Source: Bacteroidales bacterium (GTDB taxonomy: Bacteria; Bacteroidota; Bacteroidia; Bacteroidales; Paludibacteraceae). Taken from it: a stretch of DNA of 64,000 bases. The position numbers and the translations under genes are program-made. Shown one piece after another: positions 44,730-54,516 of this stretch. The DNA is taken from positions 1 through 64,000 of the forward strand of contig CAAGHA010000067.1 in NCBI GenBank assembly GCA_900769555.1, written 5' to 3'. The notes under the pieces were generated by a model, which was not told the origin of the DNA, ran no database searches, and was given only the letters and a program-made list of their open reading frames with translations. Position 1 is the stretch's first letter. The number at the start of each line of letters is the position of its first letter.

Positions 44730-45960
44730 TTTTCTTGTAATAAAGAATTGAACAATTTTCTTTTACAAAAGTTTTTTGAGCAAAAATTTGAATCTGTTCC
44801 GCTGTTAATGCTCGATATTTTGCTACCTCTTGATTGATTAAATTAACATCTCCCAACAACTCATAAAAGGCTAAATTTGAGGCTAAGTTCATCAAATCCA
44901 TATTGTTCAACAAAAAGGTTGATTCAAACTTATTCTTCAATTTTTCCAACTCTCTTTCTTCTACAAGCTCCTGTTTTAACACCTCCAACTCATTGAGAAG
45001 TGCATTTCTCGCTGTTTCAAAATCTACTCCTTCTGCCAAATATCCTGTAAGATAAAACAAGCCCTCTTCTATATCTCCTGATACATAAGAATTTACATCT
45101 GTAAACAACTTATCTCTTTTTACTAACCTCTGATACAAACGAGCTGAATTTCCATTTGCAAAAATATCTGAAATTATATCAGAAAGAAAAAAATCATCCT
45201 TCGAACGCTTGGGTGTATGATATACCAAGTAAATTATATTGGTGGGAACATTTCGTTCCACTTCCATAAATCTTAATTCAGTCTGTTGTGGTTCATTTGG
45301 CAAACAACGCCTCTTCACGTTTCGCTTAGGTATATCTCCATACCACTTCTCTACCAACTTTTTGCAAGCATCCAACGATAAATTCCCAACAATCGATAAG
45401 ATAGCATTATTGGGAGCATAATGTGAATAAAAAAAGCTTTCAACCTCCTCTAAGGTTGCTTGTTCTATATGAGACAACTCTTTCCCTATAGTAGGCCATC
45501 TATAGGGATGTTTTTTAAAAAGCATGGGACGAAGAATGTGAGAAATATCACCATACGGCTGATTTAAACATCGTTGCTTAAACTCCTCACAAACAACATG
45601 ACGTTGCACATCCAAACTCTTCTGATTAAAATCCAGACTCAACATTCGATCTGATTCCAACCAAAACCCAATCTCAACATTATTGGAAGGTAAAACAACG
45701 TAATAATTGGTATAATCTACACTTGTCCATGCATTATTTTCACCACCTGCGTTCTGAATAGGTTCATCAAATGATGATACATTCATAGAGCCTCCAAACA
45801 TCAAATGTTCAAAAAGATGAGCAAAACCTGTATGCTCAGGGTCTTCATCTTTGGCCCCTACATCATACAACGTATTAATTACAACCAAAGAAGAATCAGA
45901 CACTTCATGATGAAGAACTCTCAATCCGTTGGGTAAAACAAATTTATTTACTGTTATCAT
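44722..45960 (-). CDS. M16-family zinc peptidase, catalytic subunit
   Basis: A 412-aa insulinase-type protease. The inverted zinc motif HLFEH is at residues 48-52 (AHLFEHLMFGGS), followed by NAWTSVDYTNY and a distal glutamate block (VVCEEFKQR). This is a catalytic (alpha-type) half; the family often works as a dimer with a non-catalytic partner, and such a partner lies at 49959-51245. It overlaps NfeD by 4 bases and YjdF by 8, so the three genes form an operon. No signal peptide is evident, so a cytoplasmic location is inferred. Confidence 0.92.
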   Translation of the reverse strand: MITVNKFVLPNGLRVLHHEVSDSSLVVINTLYDVGAKDEDPEHTGFAHLFEHLMFGGSMNVSSFDEPIQNAGGENNAWTSVDYTNYYVVLPSNNVEIGFWLESDRMLSLDFNQKSLDVQRHVVCEEFKQRCLNQPYGDISHILRPMLFKKHPYRWPTIGKELSHIEQATLEEVESFFYSHYAPNNAILSIVGNLSLDACKKLVEKWYGDIPKRNVKRRCLPNEPQQTELRFMEVERNVPTNIIYLVYHTPKRSKDDFFLSDIISDIFANGNSARLYQRLVKRDKLFTDVNSYVSGDIEEGLFYLTGYLAEGVDFETARNALLNELEVLKQELVEERELEKLKNKFESTFLLNNMDLMNLASNLAFYELLGDVNLINQEVAKYRALTAEQIQIFAQKTFVKENCSILYYKKNG

Positions 45961-47357
45961 TGTTTTCTTACGTATAATCTACCGGTTGAAAATTTATGAA
46001 CTATCACACTCTCCCCTTCATCAATATACCCTGCATCAGAGATGGCATCATAATAATCTCCATCAATAAAGACCTTTCCGGACGGACAAAGAACTGTACT
46101 TGCAACACCAACCTTTCCTACTAAACCTTCTTGTTGAGCATTAACACCTATGTACCCCTCTTCAACATCTTGAGAAGTATTCAATGCCAAATCCTTAAAA
46201 ACGCCATCACTACCAATTTTAGATGTCAAATAGATAACCAATGCCACTGACCCCAACAATGAGAGTCCTATCGCAATAATCGAATTAATGATTCGTTGAG
46301 AGGATATTAATTCAAAATTAAACCAATCATTATCTACCATACATAAAAACAATCCTCCAAAAAGACACAGAAGACCAACTATACCAAAGATACCAAATCC
46401 CGGAACCACAAAAATCTCCAACAGCAAAAGTAAAATACCTACAACAATCACTGCGCCTTCCCAAGCATCAGCATACCCATCAAAATAGAGCGGAGCAAAA
46501 TAGAGCAATCCTGCAACAATGGAGGCACAAAGAGCAAAACCAATTCCGGGAGTTTGCAATTCAAAATAGATTCCCCCTACAATAATCATAATCAAAACCG
46601 ATTGCAAATAAGGATTCAATAACCAACCTTTTAAAGTCGTCCAAAAATCAGATTCATGATAAACCATATCATAATCACTTTCTTTTAAAGAGTGACGAAT
46701 AATTTGGTCGATATTTTTATAAATTCCTTCGCAATAACCATATTTTAAGGCTTCTTCCGCAGTAAATGTCAATATTTTAGTAGAATCATCAATTCCGTCC
46801 ACAACCACAGTCTCATCAACCATAGCCTCTGCAATTATCGGATCTCTATGCCAAATCTCTTTTTCAACTCCACCTGCACTCTTAACAATTTTTTTTCCGT
46901 GAGCTTCTGCCGTTGAACGCATAGTTGCTCTCATATAAGATTGGTATTTATCCATTGCCTTTTCGCCGGATTGTTCTACAACAGTAGCTGCACCTATATT
47001 GGCTCCCCTTACCATATATATACTATCACATGCAATAGATATTAAAGCTCCTGCCGAAGCTGCATTATTGTTTATAAATACATAAACAGGAGTCTCAGTT
47101 TGTAGAATTAATGAACGCATAGAATCGGCATATAAAACATACCCCCCATACGTATTCAAATGAATAAAAATTGCGTCAGAAGAGAACGCTTCTGCTTTTG
47201 CAATTCCATCCTTAAGTTCCAACCATGAAATCGCATCAATATCTTGATCTATCGTTATCTGGTAATATTTTTTTTCACTCGAATAGCCAAACAATGGAAG
47301 CAATATCAATATGAATAATAGAAAAACACGAACTATTTTATCTTTCATTTTTAACAC
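45957..47357 (-). CDS. nfeD: NfeD-family membrane-bound serine protease (long form)
   Basis: A 466-aa protein: a signal/anchor, a ClpP/SppA-like protease domain, about four membrane helices (residues 240-400) and a C-terminal OB-fold NfeD domain. The catalytic serine is Ser101 in NNNAASAGALIS; the lysine is expected in YMRATMRSTAEAHGK. Long NfeD proteases cleave hydrophobic segments of stomatin-family proteins. A matching flotillin-like gene (floA) is present 6 kb away, not adjacent, which suggests the pair has been separated. The gene is first in an operon with M16 and YjdF. Confidence 0.9.
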   Translation of the reverse strand: MLKMKDKIVRVFLLFILILLPLFGYSSEKKYYQITIDQDIDAISWLELKDGIAKAEAFSSDAIFIHLNTYGGYVLYADSMRSLILQTETPVYVFINNNAASAGALISIACDSIYMVRGANIGAATVVEQSGEKAMDKYQSYMRATMRSTAEAHGKKIVKSAGGVEKEIWHRDPIIAEAMVDETVVVDGIDDSTKILTFTAEEALKYGYCEGIYKNIDQIIRHSLKESDYDMVYHESDFWTTLKGWLLNPYLQSVLIMIIVGGIYFELQTPGIGFALCASIVAGLLYFAPLYFDGYADAWEGAVIVVGILLLLLEIFVVPGFGIFGIVGLLCLFGGLFLCMVDNDWFNFELISSQRIINSIIAIGLSLLGSVALVIYLTSKIGSDGVFKDLALNTSQDVEEGYIGVNAQQEGLVGKVGVASTVLCPSGKVFIDGDYYDAISDAGYIDEGESVIVHKFSTGRLYVRKQ

Positions 47358-47404
47358 TATTTTTCAAAAGTTCAACATTTATATTTTTTAGAATCTATTT
47401 GGAA

Positions 47405-47412
47405 CAAAAATA
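47405..47412 (-). promoter_or_regulatory. -7 box of nfeD
   Basis: Minus-strand TATTTTTG, about 47 bases before the ATG. Confidence 0.5.
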
Positions 47413-47821
47413 CAAAAAATTATCAAGGTATTGAAGAAGATATGTTCAATTTTTTACAATAAATCGGAAACTTTGGGCGAATTCCGAGTTTAAATATTGA
47501 ATTTTATTGGAAATGTTGTATATTCCTTGATTTGTATCGATTAGGAATGTTTATTCTCAGAATGTGAACGAAAGAGAATACTGAATTGTTTGAAGAATAT
47601 TAAAACTAGTCATAAGGAACAAAAAAAAAATTAATATTACGTCATATCTTTCATCAAAATAGAATTTTAGCATCAATTTAACTCATTCAAACTCATATCA
47701 ACACTCATTTCAACAAAAACTAAAAAACCTATAAGTCAATCGATTACAACAAACACAAAAAAACTAAATATAATTTTTAATTAAAAAATCTAAAATATAA
47801 AAGTCAATATAAATTATTGTT

Positions 47822-47829
47822 TATATTTG
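47822..47829 (+). promoter_or_regulatory. -7 box of the ECF sigma gene
   Basis: TATATTTG, implying a leader of about 110 bases. Confidence 0.5.
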
Positions 47830-47945
47830 CAATAACAATTAACAAACATTTGTATAACAAAAAAGCAAAAAAAATGACAATTTGTAAAAACAAAATGGAG
47901 AATGTAATTGTTTATTTATTGTTTTATCATTAATTTGATAACTTT

Positions 47946-48452
47946 ATGGATAACACTACATTTTCAGAACGATTGATGGCATTACAGAGTAATCTCTTGA
48001 ATTTTGCCTACACACTGACGTTAAATCGTGATGATGCGCAAGACTTATTACAAGACACAACTTTAAAAGCACTTGACAATCAAGACAAGTACGTCGACAA
48101 TGTGAATTTCAAAGGCTGGGTATTCACTATTATGCGAAACATTTTTATTAACAACTATCGAAAAATCGTCCGCAGCCAGACGATGATTGACCAAAGCGAA
48201 GAACTTTATCATTTAAACTTACCGCAAGATTCCGGAATTGAAACACCGGAAGGGTCTTTTACCGTGAGAGAGATTCTAACGTGTATAAGTTCCTTTAATG
48301 ATGAGTACAGAATCCCCTTTTCACTACACATTTCAGGTTATAAATATCATGAAATTGCAGAAAAGATGGATTTGCCGATTGGTACAGTGAAAAGTCGCAT
48401 ATTTTTTGCCCGACAAAGATTACAGAAAATACTGAAAGATTATAACAAATAG
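47946..48452 (+). CDS. ECF RNA polymerase sigma factor
   Basis: A 168-aa group 4 sigma-70 factor. Region 2 spans about residues 14-78 with DDAQDLLQDTTLKALDNQ and FKGWVFTIMRNIFINNYRK for -10 recognition; region 4 spans about 105-165 and ends with a helix-turn-helix (YKYHEIAEKMDLPIGTVKSRIFFARQRLQK). No anti-sigma factor or sensor gene is adjacent on either side, so the regulating signal cannot be inferred. The 2-gene kdsB/M16 unit begins 740 bases downstream. Confidence 0.93.
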   Translation: MDNTTFSERLMALQSNLLNFAYTLTLNRDDAQDLLQDTTLKALDNQDKYVDNVNFKGWVFTIMRNIFINNYRKIVRSQTMIDQSEELYHLNLPQDSGIETPEGSFTVREILTCISSFNDEYRIPFSLHISGYKYHEIAEKMDLPIGTVKSRIFFARQRLQKILKDYNK

Positions 48453-48568
48453 TGGTTTTCTCTTGTATGGTTGTGGAGATGCTTTAACATTTTTCAACCA
48501 ACAAACAAGAAAAAGGATTATTTAATTGACTATTTTTTTTCGGTTATCTAATGTCAGAGTAATTGATT

Positions 48569-48610
48569 CGAAGGTTTTCAGTAGTGTTTTTCTGCCTATG
48601 AAAACCTTCG
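48569..48610 (+). other. perfect 11-bp hairpin downstream of the ECF sigma gene
   Basis: CGAAGGTTTTC and GAAAACCTTCG flank a 20-base loop. There is no U-run after it, so it is not a standard terminator. The palindrome-like GGTTTTAAACC follows at 48617-48627. Confidence 0.45.
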
Positions 48611-48808
48611 GAAAGGGGTTTTAAACCAATCCGATTAACGCATGTTTCAAATAACCTTAAATATGTGATCTAAAATAAATTTGATGTAAGGTATAACCCT
48701 TCCTCGCAAAATAATTTAGATTATCATCACTACGCTTCATTGTTTCTCCAAGCAACTACATTCAACATGAATTTATTCTGATGCATATTCAATCTTGCAG
48801 AATATATT

Positions 48809-48965
48809 AAGGTTCTCTATAAATTACGATTTTTGTTTCCAAACGTAATAAATTCTATTTCGGATGCTTTTGAGTTCATTTTAGAAGTTGTTTAAATTTT
48901 ATTTCGTACATATTCGAGAGGTATTTTGAAACTGATTTTATTTACTCCTTTGACGTTAATAGTGG
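48809..48965 (+). repeat. dispersed TIR repeat, copy H (about 155 bp)
   Basis: Left end AAGGTTCTCTATAAATTACG, then GATTTTTGTTTCCAAACGTAATAAATT, then the core CTATTTCGGATGCTTTTGAGTTC, and a second block shared with copies A and G (GTACATATTCGAGAGGTATTTTGAA). The right end is degenerate. It occupies the middle of the 740-base gap between the ECF sigma gene and kdsB; the remaining gap shows only a hairpin and a promoter. Confidence 0.75.
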
Positions 48966-49121
48966 ACTATTAAAATAAAAACATGTCAAAACAATCTCAA
49001 AGAGACCGAAACATATAAATAAAATCTGTACGTAAAAATTTTAGACAGCCTTTTAAATCCTAATTCCTAATAAATTTCAACCTAATTGTTCCAAGTGAAC
49101 TGATTATTACAAAAAAAATAT

Positions 49122-49129
49122 TACCTTTG
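49122..49129 (+). promoter_or_regulatory. -7 box of the kdsB unit
   Basis: TACCTTTG, 65 bases before the kdsB ATG. Confidence 0.55.
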
Positions 49130-49194
49130 TTACTATCTGACATCCATCAATAATAATCGAAGAATCATATATTCTTCAGAAAAAAACAAATAAA

Positions 49195-49962
49195 ATGAAT
49201 TACGATTGTTTTATCGGTATTATTCCTGCAAGGTTTGCCTCGACTCGATTTCCGGGTAAACCACTCGCCATGATAAATGGGAAAAGTATGATACAACGAG
49301 TTTACGAACAAGTATCACTAGTTCTGAACGATGTATATGTAGCAACTGATGATCAAAAAATATACGATGAGGTGATAAAAATGGGCGGGAAAGCTGTCAT
49401 GACATCCGAACTGCATAAAAGTGGAACTGATCGATGCTATGAAGCCTATACAAAAATAGGTAATAATAAAAAAGTTGTTATAAATATTCAAGGCGATGAA
49501 CCTTTTATTGCCCCATCACAATTAGAGGAAATTTGCAAATGTTTTGAATGTGAAGATACTCAAATTGCAACATTGGTAAAACCTTTTAAAGCTGAAGATG
49601 ACATTCATGCTCTCTTCAATCCCAATTCACCTAAGGTTGTATTAAACAAAAGAATGGAAGCCCTCTATTTTAGTCGTTCCGTTATTCCTTATAAACGAGG
49701 AGAAGAAAGTGAAAATTGGCTGAAAGATCATACCTATTACAAGCATATCGGACTTTATGCATATCGTGCAGATGTACTAAAAGAGATTACAAAATTACCA
49801 CAGTCAACACTTGAAATGGCAGAGTCGCTAGAACAATTGAGATGGTTGGAAAATGGGTATAAAATCAAAGTTGGAATCAGTGAAATAGAGACAATTGGAA
49901 TTGATACACCGGAAGATTTAAATAAGGCAGAAATTTTCATGAAAGAAAGGGGGATACTATGA
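49195..49962 (+). CDS. kdsB: 3-deoxy-manno-octulosonate cytidylyltransferase
   Basis: Activates Kdo with CTP to CMP-Kdo for the lipopolysaccharide inner core. IIPARFASTRFPGKPLA near residues 9-25 is the CTP-binding opening; INIQGDEPFI and ALYFSRSVIPY further on are also diagnostic. The 255-aa length is normal. The gene overlaps the M16-like gene by 4 bases (ATGA-type junction). The Kdo pathway gene kdsC is at 55743-56261 in the same window. Confidence 0.95.
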   Translation: MNYDCFIGIIPARFASTRFPGKPLAMINGKSMIQRVYEQVSLVLNDVYVATDDQKIYDEVIKMGGKAVMTSELHKSGTDRCYEAYTKIGNNKKVVINIQGDEPFIAPSQLEEICKCFECEDTQIATLVKPFKAEDDIHALFNPNSPKVVLNKRMEALYFSRSVIPYKRGEESENWLKDHTYYKHIGLYAYRADVLKEITKLPQSTLEMAESLEQLRWLENGYKIKVGISEIETIGIDTPEDLNKAEIFMKERGIL

Positions 49963-51245
49963 TTAATCGAAAAATTTCACCGATAATTTCACCTTTGACA
50001 AAATTCAATCTTCCCACTATCGAAGTTAGAAATGGTGTAGCAAACGACATAAAATACCATTACATAAATTGCACGAATGAATTTGTTCGTATTGATGTGC
50101 ACTTCTATGCAGGAAAAGCTTATCAAAATCACTTTTTGGTATCTACGTTTACAAATGCTCTTCTACGCGAAGGTACAAAATTTCATTCATCAAGAGAAAT
50201 TGCAGAAAATTTAGATTATTATGGTGCCTGGTTAAAAACTAGTTCAAGCATAGAAAAAGCCTCATTGACACTCTACTCCTTAAAAAAGTTCTTACCCTAT
50301 ACTTTGCCGATTTTAAACGAAGTGATGAAATATCCTTCATTTCCGGAAAATGAATTTGAGACTTTAAAAAAACAGCGTAAACAGAGTTACTTACTCAGTT
50401 TGGAAAAGGTTGAAGAACTCTCAGACAGGCAATTCAATAAAGAATTATACGGAAATCAAAGTAAATACTCTGCGGTTGCGGAATTAGAGGATTACGAAAA
50501 GATTAGAATAGATTGGATTAAAGATTTTTTTGAAAAATACTATACCTCTTCTCCTTGCGATGTATTTGTAATGGGAAATTTAACTTCGGACGAACAGAAA
50601 CAAATTGAAGAGATGTTTAAATTATACCAATCATCGTCAGAAACTCTTCAAGATTCACCTTTGTATCAATTCTCTCCACAACAGGCTAAAGAGGTTTTTA
50701 TTGAAAAGAAGGATAGCGTACAATCTGCAATCAATATCGGAAAGATACTATTTTCAAGAAAACATCCTGATTTTCATAAATTCTCACTTCTAAATACCGT
50801 TTTAGGAGGTTATTTTGGAAGTCGCCTAATGTCAAATATCAGAGAAGAAAAAGGATATACATACGGTATCAACTCCTTTATTTATACCCATGCAGAAATC
50901 GGGCATTTTCAGATTGGGACACAAACAGCTAACGAGTATGTAAAACCGGTGTTGAAAGAGATTCAGTTTGAAATTCAACGATTATGCAACGACTTAATTC
51001 CTGATGATGAGCTTTCTATAGTAAAAAACTACATGACCGGAAGTCTTGCTCGAACATTGGATGGAGATCTTTCCAAGACAAATTTATATATCTCTCTTAA
51101 TAACTATGGATTAGATATAAAAGAGTACGTTTCTGACCGGTTAGATGCTATCAATAACACAACATCAGAAGAGTTACGAACATTAGCACAAAACTATCTC
51201 GGCAAAGAACGACTCCACCAAGTTGTGGTTGGAAAAAATATATAA
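49959..51245 (+). CDS. M16-family peptidase-like protein lacking the zinc motif (beta-type)
   Basis: A 428-aa protein with the insulinase fold but no HxxEH: the corresponding segment reads STFTNALLREGT. The C-terminal half keeps the substrate-binding R/Y block (NIREEKGYTYGINSFIY). These are features of the non-catalytic partner of an M16 heterodimer; the catalytic partner would be the gene at 44722-45960. It is translationally coupled to kdsB (4-base overlap) and the GT2 gene starts 9 bases later, forming a kdsB / M16-beta / GT2 unit. It has no signal peptide. Confidence 0.82.
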   Translation: MINRKISPIISPLTKFNLPTIEVRNGVANDIKYHYINCTNEFVRIDVHFYAGKAYQNHFLVSTFTNALLREGTKFHSSREIAENLDYYGAWLKTSSSIEKASLTLYSLKKFLPYTLPILNEVMKYPSFPENEFETLKKQRKQSYLLSLEKVEELSDRQFNKELYGNQSKYSAVAELEDYEKIRIDWIKDFFEKYYTSSPCDVFVMGNLTSDEQKQIEEMFKLYQSSSETLQDSPLYQFSPQQAKEVFIEKKDSVQSAINIGKILFSRKHPDFHKFSLLNTVLGGYFGSRLMSNIREEKGYTYGINSFIYTHAEIGHFQIGTQTANEYVKPVLKEIQFEIQRLCNDLIPDDELSIVKNYMTGSLARTLDGDLSKTNLYISLNNYGLDIKEYVSDRLDAINNTTSEELRTLAQNYLGKERLHQVVVGKNI

Positions 51246-51254
51246 GTATAGAAA

Positions 51255-52178
51255 ATGAAAGAGAAGCATGATTTAATAGAGTGTATAAACATTTGCATAC
51301 CTGTATACAACCACGACATGAGTTGGTTGGTAACGGAACTATGCTTACAAACAAAATTATTATCCATTCCTTATCAAATTTTACTCATTGATGATGCTTC
51401 TGAACAATACAAAGAAGAGAATAGAAAGCTTATTTCTTTAGATCCTAATATTGTTTATGAAGAATTACCTCAAAATATCGGTCGTTCAAAGATTAGAAAT
51501 TTACTTGCACAAAAGGCTAAATACGATTGGTTAATTATGTTGGACTGCGATTGTCAAATTCAACATCCCGATTTTTTAGAGCGATATATCAACTCGGGAA
51601 ATAGTAATTCTCCTGTTATTTGTGGTGGGACTCGATTTGAGGATAATCCTCCGTCAAATAATCAAATCTTACGTTGGAAGTATGGAAAAGAACGAGAAGA
51701 ATTTTCAGCAGAATTATGCAATTCAAATTCAGAAAAAACGTTTCGCTCCTCTAATTTTTTAATTCATCGAAATCTATTTAATTCTATTAAATTTGACGAA
51801 AGCATAGTTGGATACGGACATGAAGACACCTTATTTGGATTTATGCTAAAGAAAAAGGGATATAAAATTAAATACATTGACAATGGAACGTTTCATGACG
51901 ATTTAGCTCCAACAGATATTTATTTGAAACAAATTGAAAATGCAGCAAAAAATCTATTAATCATATACAAAAAACTACCGAAAGAAGATCGAGAAACATT
52001 TCTTAGGATGAATCCTGGTTTAAAGGTTAGTTATGCATTGAAACAACTAGGACTCTCTCCTATTATCTCAACTATATACAAATTATTATCTTCAAAAATA
52101 CTAAAAAACCTTCGTTCAAAGAAACCTAATATGAGAGTATTGGATTTTTATAAACTGGGTATTTTATCCGGATTATAA
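51255..52178 (+). CDS. family 2 glycosyltransferase
   Basis: A 307-aa GT-A fold enzyme. The opening INICIPVYNHDMSWLV, ILLIDDAS and a metal-binding DxD-like MLDCDCQIQ near residue 96 are characteristic. A YGHEDTLFGFML block near 189 is the acceptor-binding ED motif seen in galactosyltransferase-like GT2 members. No membrane helix is evident. It is the third gene of the kdsB unit, so a role in cell-surface glycan synthesis is plausible but not demonstrated. Sugar donor unknown. Confidence 0.82.
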   Translation: MKEKHDLIECINICIPVYNHDMSWLVTELCLQTKLLSIPYQILLIDDASEQYKEENRKLISLDPNIVYEELPQNIGRSKIRNLLAQKAKYDWLIMLDCDCQIQHPDFLERYINSGNSNSPVICGGTRFEDNPPSNNQILRWKYGKEREEFSAELCNSNSEKTFRSSNFLIHRNLFNSIKFDESIVGYGHEDTLFGFMLKKKGYKIKYIDNGTFHDDLAPTDIYLKQIENAAKNLLIIYKKLPKEDRETFLRMNPGLKVSYALKQLGLSPIISTIYKLLSSKILKNLRSKKPNMRVLDFYKLGILSGL

Positions 52179-52210
52179 GAGTGTTAAAATCAAAGTAAAA
52201 CACAAAAGAA

Positions 52211-53518
52211 TTACAATATACCGTGAGATTTATTTACCAACCATTTATTTAAAAACAATAAACATCCCCCAATAAAAATAGAGAAAATAGAAAGTGATAA
52301 GAAGATAGTACCAGCTCCTACAGACGAAATTAAGGAGGCTACATAACCACCAATAATATTTGCAAAGAAACTGCTTAAAAACCAAACTCCCATCATAATA
52401 GACGCAAACTTTACCGGTGATAATTTTGACACCATTGACAAGCCAATTGGCGACAAACAAAGTTCTCCAATCGTATGGAATAAGTAAGCAAAAACTACAA
52501 ATGACATACCCACTTTTATCGGCTCATCAACACTACCACCAACTACATTACAATTTGCTACGTATAGGAAAATAAAACCAACACCCAACAAAATCATACC
52601 GAAAGCCATTTTTACAGGTATAGAAGGTTCTACTCCTCTCTTCGACAAATAGGTCCAAAGAGCAGACAATATCGGAGCTAATACAACAATAAACAATGGG
52701 TTGATAGACTGAAACCACTCTGTAGGTACTTCAAACGAACCAATATGTCTATCTACATGGGTATTTGTAAAAAGAGTCATGGAACTGCCCGCTTGCTCAA
52801 AACCGGCAAAAAAGCAAATACAGAAAATAGCAATAACCAAGATTACAAGAGTACGATCTTTCTCCTCTTTTGTCAGCGGAGTATCATCATCTAAAGCATC
52901 CTTTGCTTTAGATGGATATTTCCCAATATCTCCCAAATACTTATTGCCCAATGCCAAATAGACAAGTAAACCAACAAACATGCCTAATCCGGCTACTAAA
53001 AAGCCATAGCTATAACCATACTTCAATGCTACATATCCGGTTAATAGCGGAGCCAAAAATGCACCTACATTTATACCCATATAGAAGATAGTAAAAGCGG
53101 CATCTCTACGAGAATCAGTAGGGTCATACAAATCCCCAACTATAACAGATATATTTGGTTTAAAGAAACCATTTCCAACAATCAATAATAACAAGCCAAT
53201 AAATAAATAGGTCAATGAAGCCTCGTATGAGAGACTCCACTGACCCAACATCATCAATATAGCTCCAATGACAATCGATTTTCGTTGACCCAAATAATTA
53301 TCTGCCAACCAACCTCCAATCATTGGTGTAAAATAGACAAACCCGGTAAAATATCCATATATCAGCGAAGCGTCAGAAGAAGATATTCCCATACCCCCTT
53401 CAAGAACTGATTTTGTTAAATACAATACCAACAAAGATCGCATTCCGTAGTAACTGAAACGTTCCCACATCTCGGTTGCAAATAACAAATATAATCCCTT
53501 TGGATGTCTATTCCCCAT
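52211..53518 (-). CDS. POT-family proton-dependent oligopeptide transporter
   Basis: An inner-membrane symporter of di- and tripeptides with about 12-14 helices. The proton-coupling ExxERFxYY motif appears as EMWERFSYYG near residues 16-24, and the family signature FYMGINVGAFLAPL near 145-158. The PTR2-type start GNRHPKGLYLLFATEMWERF is complete. 435 aa is short of the 450-500 typical for the family but shows no obvious gap. floA follows upstream on the same strand with a 17-base gap, so co-transcription is likely. The exported peptidases in this window could feed it. Confidence 0.92.
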   Translation of the reverse strand: MGNRHPKGLYLLFATEMWERFSYYGMRSLLVLYLTKSVLEGGMGISSSDASLIYGYFTGFVYFTPMIGGWLADNYLGQRKSIVIGAILMMLGQWSLSYEASLTYLFIGLLLLIVGNGFFKPNISVIVGDLYDPTDSRRDAAFTIFYMGINVGAFLAPLLTGYVALKYGYSYGFLVAGLGMFVGLLVYLALGNKYLGDIGKYPSKAKDALDDDTPLTKEEKDRTLVILVIAIFCICFFAGFEQAGSSMTLFTNTHVDRHIGSFEVPTEWFQSINPLFIVVLAPILSALWTYLSKRGVEPSIPVKMAFGMILLGVGFIFLYVANCNVVGGSVDEPIKVGMSFVVFAYLFHTIGELCLSPIGLSMVSKLSPVKFASIMMGVWFLSSFFANIIGGYVASLISSVGAGTIFLSLSIFSIFIGGCLLFLNKWLVNKSHGIL

Positions 53519-53535
53519 AATCTAAAACTAATAAT

Positions 53536-54516
53536 TTATTTCCCTTGCTCAGAACCTCTGGCAGGACGACCAATCGCCTCTCTCATAGAGGTATCAGCTT
53601 CCATATTTTTCATTCTGTAGTAATCCATAATTCCCAAATTACCACTGCGGAAAGCTTCAGCCATAGCACGAGGAACATCAGCCTCTGCTTCAATAACATG
53701 AGCACGAGCTTCTTGCGCTTTTGCTTTCATCTCTTGTTCTTGCGCAATCGCCATAGCACGTCTTTCTTCTGCTTTCGCTTGTGCAATGTTTTTATCTGCT
53801 TGAGCTTGGTCTATTTGCAATTGTGCACCGATATTCTTACCTACATCAATGTCCGCAATATCAATAGACAAAATCTCAAAAGCAGTACCTGCATCCAAAC
53901 CTTTTCTCAATACTAACTTTGAAATTGAATCAGGATTTTCCAGCACAGATTTATGAGATTCACTTGAACCAATTGAGGATACAATACCCTCTCCTACTCT
54001 CGCCAAAATAGTCTCTTCTCCTGCTCCACCGACTAACTGCAATAAGTTAGCTCGAACTGTTACTCTGGCTTTTGCTATCAATTGAATACCATCTTTTGCA
54101 ACAGCTGTTACCGGAGGTGTATCAATCACTTTGGGATTAACCGACATTTGTACAGCTTCAAATACATCACGTCCTGCCAAATCGATACCTGTTACCATCT
54201 TGAAATCCAAAGAGATATTTGCTTTTGATGCTGACACTAATGCATGGACTACTCTTACGATGTTACCTCCTGCCAAATAGTGCGCCTCTAAATCATCTCT
54301 TGTGATAGACTTTAATCCGGCTTTATGAGCCTCAATCATACACTGCACAATCATGTGCGGAGGTACATTACGAATCCTCATCAAAAATAACTGTATCAAT
54401 GAGATACTAACTCCTGAAACCTTTGCAGATAGCCACAAAAGCAATGGCACATAGTGGAAAAATACCACCAATACAATAAATGCGACAACAATGCCACCAA
54501 TAATAAAAAAATTCAT
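53536..54516 (-). CDS. floA: flotillin-like membrane scaffold protein FloA
   Basis: A 326-aa protein of the UPF0365 family. An N-terminal hydrophobic hairpin (IIGGIVVAFIVLVVFFHY) anchors it, an SPFH domain follows, and an alanine- and glutamine-rich region (AQADKNIAQAKAEERRAMAIAQE) forms a coiled coil used for oligomerisation. Flotillins organise membrane microdomains and cooperate with NfeD-type proteases, one of which lies at 45957-47357. In many genomes floA and nfeD are adjacent; here they are not. Downstream is the POT transporter. Confidence 0.95.
   Translation of the reverse strand: MNFFIIGGIVVAFIVLVVFFHYVPLLLWLSAKVSGVSISLIQLFLMRIRNVPPHMIVQCMIEAHKAGLKSITRDDLEAHYLAGGNIVRVVHALVSASKANISLDFKMVTGIDLAGRDVFEAVQMSVNPKVIDTPPVTAVAKDGIQLIAKARVTVRANLLQLVGGAGEETILARVGEGIVSSIGSSESHKSVLENPDSISKLVLRKGLDAGTAFEILSIDIADIDVGKNIGAQLQIDQAQADKNIAQAKAEERRAMAIAQEQEMKAKAQEARAHVIEAEADVPRAMAEAFRSGNLGIMDYYRMKNMEADTSMREAIGRPARGSEQGK

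Larger units (their letters stand above)
47358..47945. other. divergent intergenic region
   Basis: 588 bases between nfeD (minus) and the ECF sigma gene (plus). Besides the two promoter boxes at 47405-47412 and 47822-47829, it shows two short hairpins (CGGAA/TTCCG near 47466-47487 and ATATTCCT/AGGAATGT near 47520-47548). No gene-sized frame or repeat end was found. Confidence 0.5.
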
